From contig JADIMK010000010.1 of NCBI GenBank assembly GCA_017694785.1, positions 1-64,000 on the forward strand: 64,000 bases of DNA, written 5' to 3'. Origin of the DNA: Candidatus Cryptobacteroides intestinigallinarum (lineage in GTDB: Bacteria; Bacteroidota; Bacteroidia; Bacteroidales; UBA932). How positions within the stretch are numbered: the first letter of the stretch is position 1; each line of letters opens with the position of its first letter. Positions 60,674-64,000 of this stretch are shown one piece after another. The translations under genes and the position numbers were made by a program. The notes under the pieces were generated by a model that saw nothing but the letters and a program-made list of their open reading frames with translations, was not told the DNA's origin and did not search any database.

Positions 60674-61657
60674 ATGTCAAAATACCGGAAGTACAGATTC
60701 AACAGCGATACCCTCTCCTACGAGATCATCAAGGAGAAATCTGCACGCCGCCGCCTTTTCAAAAGCATCTTCCTTTTCGTGGGAAGTGTAGCTGCGGCTG
60801 TGTTCTATGCTTGGGTATATACGTCTGTGCTTGGCAATGAGCTTCCGAAGACAGTGATCCTGAGGAAGGCCAATGCCCGCCTGAGCTCAAAGGTGGAGGT
60901 GATGAACCGTCAGCTCGACCGCTACGATGAAATCCTTTCCGCTCTGTCCATGCGCGACAATGATATCTATCGTGCGGTATTCGGAATGTATGAGATACCT
61001 GATGAAGTAAGGAATGCAGGATATGGAGGAGTGAACAGGTATTCATATCTTGACTACGGAGACTGCTCCGGTCTTCTGCGCAATACCGTGATCCGTCTGG
61101 ATGTCCTGACGAAAAAGACTTTCGTGCAGAGCAAGTCCTTTGATGAAATCGCTGCAATAGCAAGACATTCCGGAGACATGGTCCTTTGTGTCCCTGCGCT
61201 TTCTCCTATCTGCCCGGCTCCCGGCACCTACCATATTTCCAGCTATTTCGGAAGGCGTACTGATCCTGTCTACGGACGTACTGCATTCCATGAAGGAATG
61301 GATTTCGCACTGCAGCCCGGCAACGGCATATATGCTACTGCTGACGGAGTCGTTGAGAAGGTGCGTCATGAATTCTTCGGGTACGGCAATTCTGTGGTCA
61401 TAGACCATGGATTCGGCTACAAGACAAGATATGCACACATGAAGTCGATCTCTGTCCATGAAGGAGAGAAGGTAAGACGCGGCTCCCTGCTCGGTCAATC
61501 CGGCAATTCCGGCAAGTCCACAGGTCCTCATCTGCACTATGAGGTCATATATAAGGGAAAGGCAGTCAACCCGTTGAACTATGTGGACCTTTCAATGGAC
61601 AAGGATGAATACATGTCTCTGGTGGATAATGTCAGAGAACAGTCCGGACAGTCATGA
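60674..61657 (+). CDS. M23 family metallopeptidase (murein DD-endopeptidase-like)
   Basis: N-terminal TM; YFGRRTDPVYGRTAFHEGMDFAL (HxxxD) and GPHLHYEVIYKGKAVNPLNY (HxH). Confidence 0.93.
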   Translation: MSKYRKYRFNSDTLSYEIIKEKSARRRLFKSIFLFVGSVAAAVFYAWVYTSVLGNELPKTVILRKANARLSSKVEVMNRQLDRYDEILSALSMRDNDIYRAVFGMYEIPDEVRNAGYGGVNRYSYLDYGDCSGLLRNTVIRLDVLTKKTFVQSKSFDEIAAIARHSGDMVLCVPALSPICPAPGTYHISSYFGRRTDPVYGRTAFHEGMDFALQPGNGIYATADGVVEKVRHEFFGYGNSVVIDHGFGYKTRYAHMKSISVHEGEKVRRGSLLGQSGNSGKSTGPHLHYEVIYKGKAVNPLNYVDLSMDKDEYMSLVDNVREQSGQS

Positions 61658-62604
61658 GCAGCCGCTACATAATCGACAAGGACGACTTCAGGATCAGGAA
61701 AGTCCGTCCGAATGCAGCCAGGATCTTGCGCAGGGTACTGAAATATTTTCTGGTCAGCATTTCTCTTGCTGTCGTGTATTATATGATCTTTGCGCTCATA
61801 TTCAGCACAGATACAGAACGGAAGCTCAAGCAGGAGAACCGCATGTATGAAAAGCTTTATCCTGGCATGCAGGATAAGGAAGCTCTTCTGGGTGGTGTAG
61901 TGTCAGAGCTGGAGGCGCGGGACAACAGCATATATGAAGAGATTTTCAACTCTTCGTCCCCTCTTTCTCCGGATTTCGGCTATACATTCTTCATGGATTC
62001 AGCAGATTCGGTCTCTGATGAAGGTCTTGTACGTTATACTGAAGCCAAACTGAATGATGCGTCGGCAAAGGCGGCTTATGTGGGGCAGACTCTGAAGGAT
62101 GCGGTGGACATGTGTCTGGCGGCAGGAGATTCTCTTCCGCCGCTTGTGCTTCCTCTGAAAGATTTTCCTTATGCACAGACAGGTGCATCTGCCGGCATGA
62201 AGATGAGCCCGTTCTATAAAGTGTATCATAAGCATAAAGGGCTGGACCTGATTGTCCCTTCCGGGACACCGGTATATGCTCCGGCCGACGGCAAGGTCGT
62301 ACTTGTCCGCAGGTCCGGACGAGAATCAGGAAATGTTCTTGTCCTGGATCACGGCAACGGATATTCAACAGGATATGCCCATTTGAAGGAGATACTTGTG
62401 CGTGACGGACGTATGGTTAAGAAAGGTGACCAGATAGCGACTACCGGATCTTCTGGAAAGTCTTTCGCCCCTCATCTGCATTATGAAGTGATCAAGGATA
62501 CGCTGCCTCAGGATCCGGTCAATTATTTCTTCGGGTCAGTTACACCTGAGGAATATATGGAGATGATGATCCTGGGTGAAAGCATAGCCCAGTCTATGGA
62601 GTGA
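61654..62604 (+). CDS. M23 family metallopeptidase, tandem paralog
   Basis: Same architecture as the preceding gene; HKHKGLDLIVPSGTPVYAPADGKV and APHLHYEVI; ATGA overlap. Confidence 0.92.
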   Translation: MSSRYIIDKDDFRIRKVRPNAARILRRVLKYFLVSISLAVVYYMIFALIFSTDTERKLKQENRMYEKLYPGMQDKEALLGGVVSELEARDNSIYEEIFNSSSPLSPDFGYTFFMDSADSVSDEGLVRYTEAKLNDASAKAAYVGQTLKDAVDMCLAAGDSLPPLVLPLKDFPYAQTGASAGMKMSPFYKVYHKHKGLDLIVPSGTPVYAPADGKVVLVRRSGRESGNVLVLDHGNGYSTGYAHLKEILVRDGRMVKKGDQIATTGSSGKSFAPHLHYEVIKDTLPQDPVNYFFGSVTPEEYMEMMILGESIAQSME

Positions 62605-62606
62605 TT

Positions 62607-62924
62607 ATGGAAAAATTGTATTACAGCATAGGAGAAGTCGCTTCTCTTCTCGGCGAGAATGTCTCTCTTGTCCGGTTCTGGTCAGATTCGTTCCCGAAGC
62701 TTCTGAATCCCAGACGCAATGCCAAGGGCAACAGGATGTATACCGCGGATGATGTAGAGACTTTCCGCCAGATATATTTTCTCGTCAAGGTCTGCGGTAT
62801 GACACTCGAAGGAGCATACAGGAGGTTGCTGACGGAGAAGGTCAAGGTGGGCCAGGCAGCGAGGATGATGGCGCTTCTTCAGGAGGTCCGCTCTGAGCTG
62901 GAACTTGCCAGGAAGAACATATGA
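62607..62924 (+). CDS. MerR family transcriptional regulator
   Basis: MEKLYYSIGEVASLLGENVSLVRFWSDSFPKLLNPRRNAKGNRMYTADDVETFRQIYFLVK MerR HTH. GTG at 62601 is an alternative start. Confidence 0.88.
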   Translation: MEKLYYSIGEVASLLGENVSLVRFWSDSFPKLLNPRRNAKGNRMYTADDVETFRQIYFLVKVCGMTLEGAYRRLLTEKVKVGQAARMMALLQEVRSELELARKNI

Positions 62925-63000
62925 TACGAAACTGTCTCCGGCTGCCAGACGTGAGAACGGCAAGTCGAGAGCCGCATCATCTGGATTAATAGACCTTATT

Positions 63001-63033
63001 ATATATTATAGGTATATTATCATATATTATAGG
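63001..63033. repeat. AT-rich 12-bp direct repeat (ATATATTATAGG x2, 21-bp period)
   Basis: Copies at 63001-63012 and 63022-63033 between merR and the Nif3 gene. Confidence 0.8.
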
Positions 63034-63054
63034 CATAGACAATTGACATAGGCT

Positions 63055-63843
63055 ATGGATACAGTATACAAGGTAAAAGATGTAGCAGCCGCCATCGAGG
63101 AGTTTGCTCCTCTGTCGGTCCAGGAGAAATGGGACAACAGCGGACTGTGCATCGGATCCATGGAGGCTCCGGTCGGGTCAGTGCTGCTTGGGCTGGACTG
63201 CACTCCTGATCTCGTGGATGAGGCTGTCTCTGTCGGGGCGGACATGATAGTGACTCACCATCCTCTGATATTTTCAGGACTGAAGAAGATCTGTCCTGAC
63301 GATCCGGTGGGGCTGGCGGTGATGAAAGCTGTCTCTGCCGGGATTGCAGTATATGCTGCCCATACTTCGGCTGACAAGGTGATAGCTGGAGTGAGCGGGG
63401 CAATGGCCCGCAGGCTTGGCCTTGAAAATATACAGATACTTGATGTTGAGGGAGACGGTATCGGGCTTGGAACAGTGGGAGATCTCCCTTCTCCCATGTC
63501 TTCGGACGAAGCTGTAGCGTTTGTCAAGGAGCGTTTCGGACTGAAGGCAGCAAGGGCATCAAAGCCATTGGATATACCGGTATCCCGCATAGCGATGTGC
63601 GGAGGCTCCGGAAGTTCACTGATTCCAGAGGCCATTGCGAGCGGCGCCCAGCTGTATCTTTGCGGAGATGTATCATATCATCATTTCTTCACTCCGGAAG
63701 GTTTCATGATCATGGATATAGGCCATTATGAAAGTGAGATTGAGATAGTTGATATTTTATTTTCGCTGTTGAAGAAAAATTTTCCTACATTTGCAGTCCG
63801 AATTACGCAGAATATTTATAGTAACCCGATATATTATTATTAA
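63055..63843 (+). CDS. Nif3-like dinuclear metal center protein
   Basis: FAPLSVQEKWDNSGLCIG, MIVTHHPLIFSGLKKI, YAAHTSADKV, GDVSYHHFFTPEGFMIMDIGHYESE. Confidence 0.94.
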   Translation: MDTVYKVKDVAAAIEEFAPLSVQEKWDNSGLCIGSMEAPVGSVLLGLDCTPDLVDEAVSVGADMIVTHHPLIFSGLKKICPDDPVGLAVMKAVSAGIAVYAAHTSADKVIAGVSGAMARRLGLENIQILDVEGDGIGLGTVGDLPSPMSSDEAVAFVKERFGLKAARASKPLDIPVSRIAMCGGSGSSLIPEAIASGAQLYLCGDVSYHHFFTPEGFMIMDIGHYESEIEIVDILFSLLKKNFPTFAVRITQNIYSNPIYYY

Positions 63844-63848
63844 GCGAT

Positions 63849-64000
63849 ATGGCAAAGAAGACTAAAAAAATCGAAACTCCTATCGACCAGAGGGAGACTT
63901 TCGTGTCAATTCAGAAAAGTTTCGCTGACTCTGACCTGAGTGTCGAGGAGAAACTCAAGACGCTGTATGCTCTGCAGCAGGCAGATACTGAAATTGACAA
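63849..64000 (+). CDS. C4-type zinc-ribbon/coiled-coil protein, N-terminal fragment (truncated by window end)
   Basis: MAKKTKKIETPIDQRETFVSIQKSFADSDLSVEEKLKTLYALQQADTEID continues past the window; assigned mainly by position after Nif3. Confidence 0.55.
   Translation, partial: MAKKTKKIETPIDQRETFVSIQKSFADSDLSVEEKLKTLYALQQADTEID

Overview
64-kb window of a Bacteroidales-type chromosome, inferred from SusC/SusD pairs, TAnnTTTG -7 promoter boxes, BACON/GH97 families and gene neighbourhoods. Most of it is ordinary chromosomal backbone: atpA(end)-atpG, a flippase/FrhB-like/pyruvyltransferase cassette, crcB, tRNA-Ser, MATE and MFS transporters, malic enzyme, patatin, U32 peptidase, polyprenyl synthetase, rsgA, pflAB, ssb, M3 peptidase, tgt, two LptF/LptG-type permeases, ilvE, ilvA, thiN, alaS, two M23 peptidases, MerR and Nif3. 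The main accessory region (about 16.6-41.1 kb) is an alpha-glucan/starch utilisation locus: malQ, a LytS/LytTR two-component pair, MFS, SusC, SusD, a long SusE/F, three GH13 enzymes, GH97 and an acyltransferase. No phage, CRISPR array, transposase or recognisable defence system was seen. Best leads: (1) one continuous ORF fusing an LptF/LptG permease to methionyl-tRNA formyltransferase (55453..57903, minus); (2) two 9-bp repeats with a 12-bp spacer, both matching the LytTR-family binding consensus, between the LytTR/LytS pair and the MFS-SusC operon (22628..22657); (3) a compact minus-strand unit with a sigma54-like -24/-12 element followed about 90 nt later by a strong terminator, a candidate small RNA (6808..6923); (4) a 166-bp GC-rich direct repeat (two copies, 192-bp period) next to tRNA-Ser. 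All calls are by eye; no database search was run.
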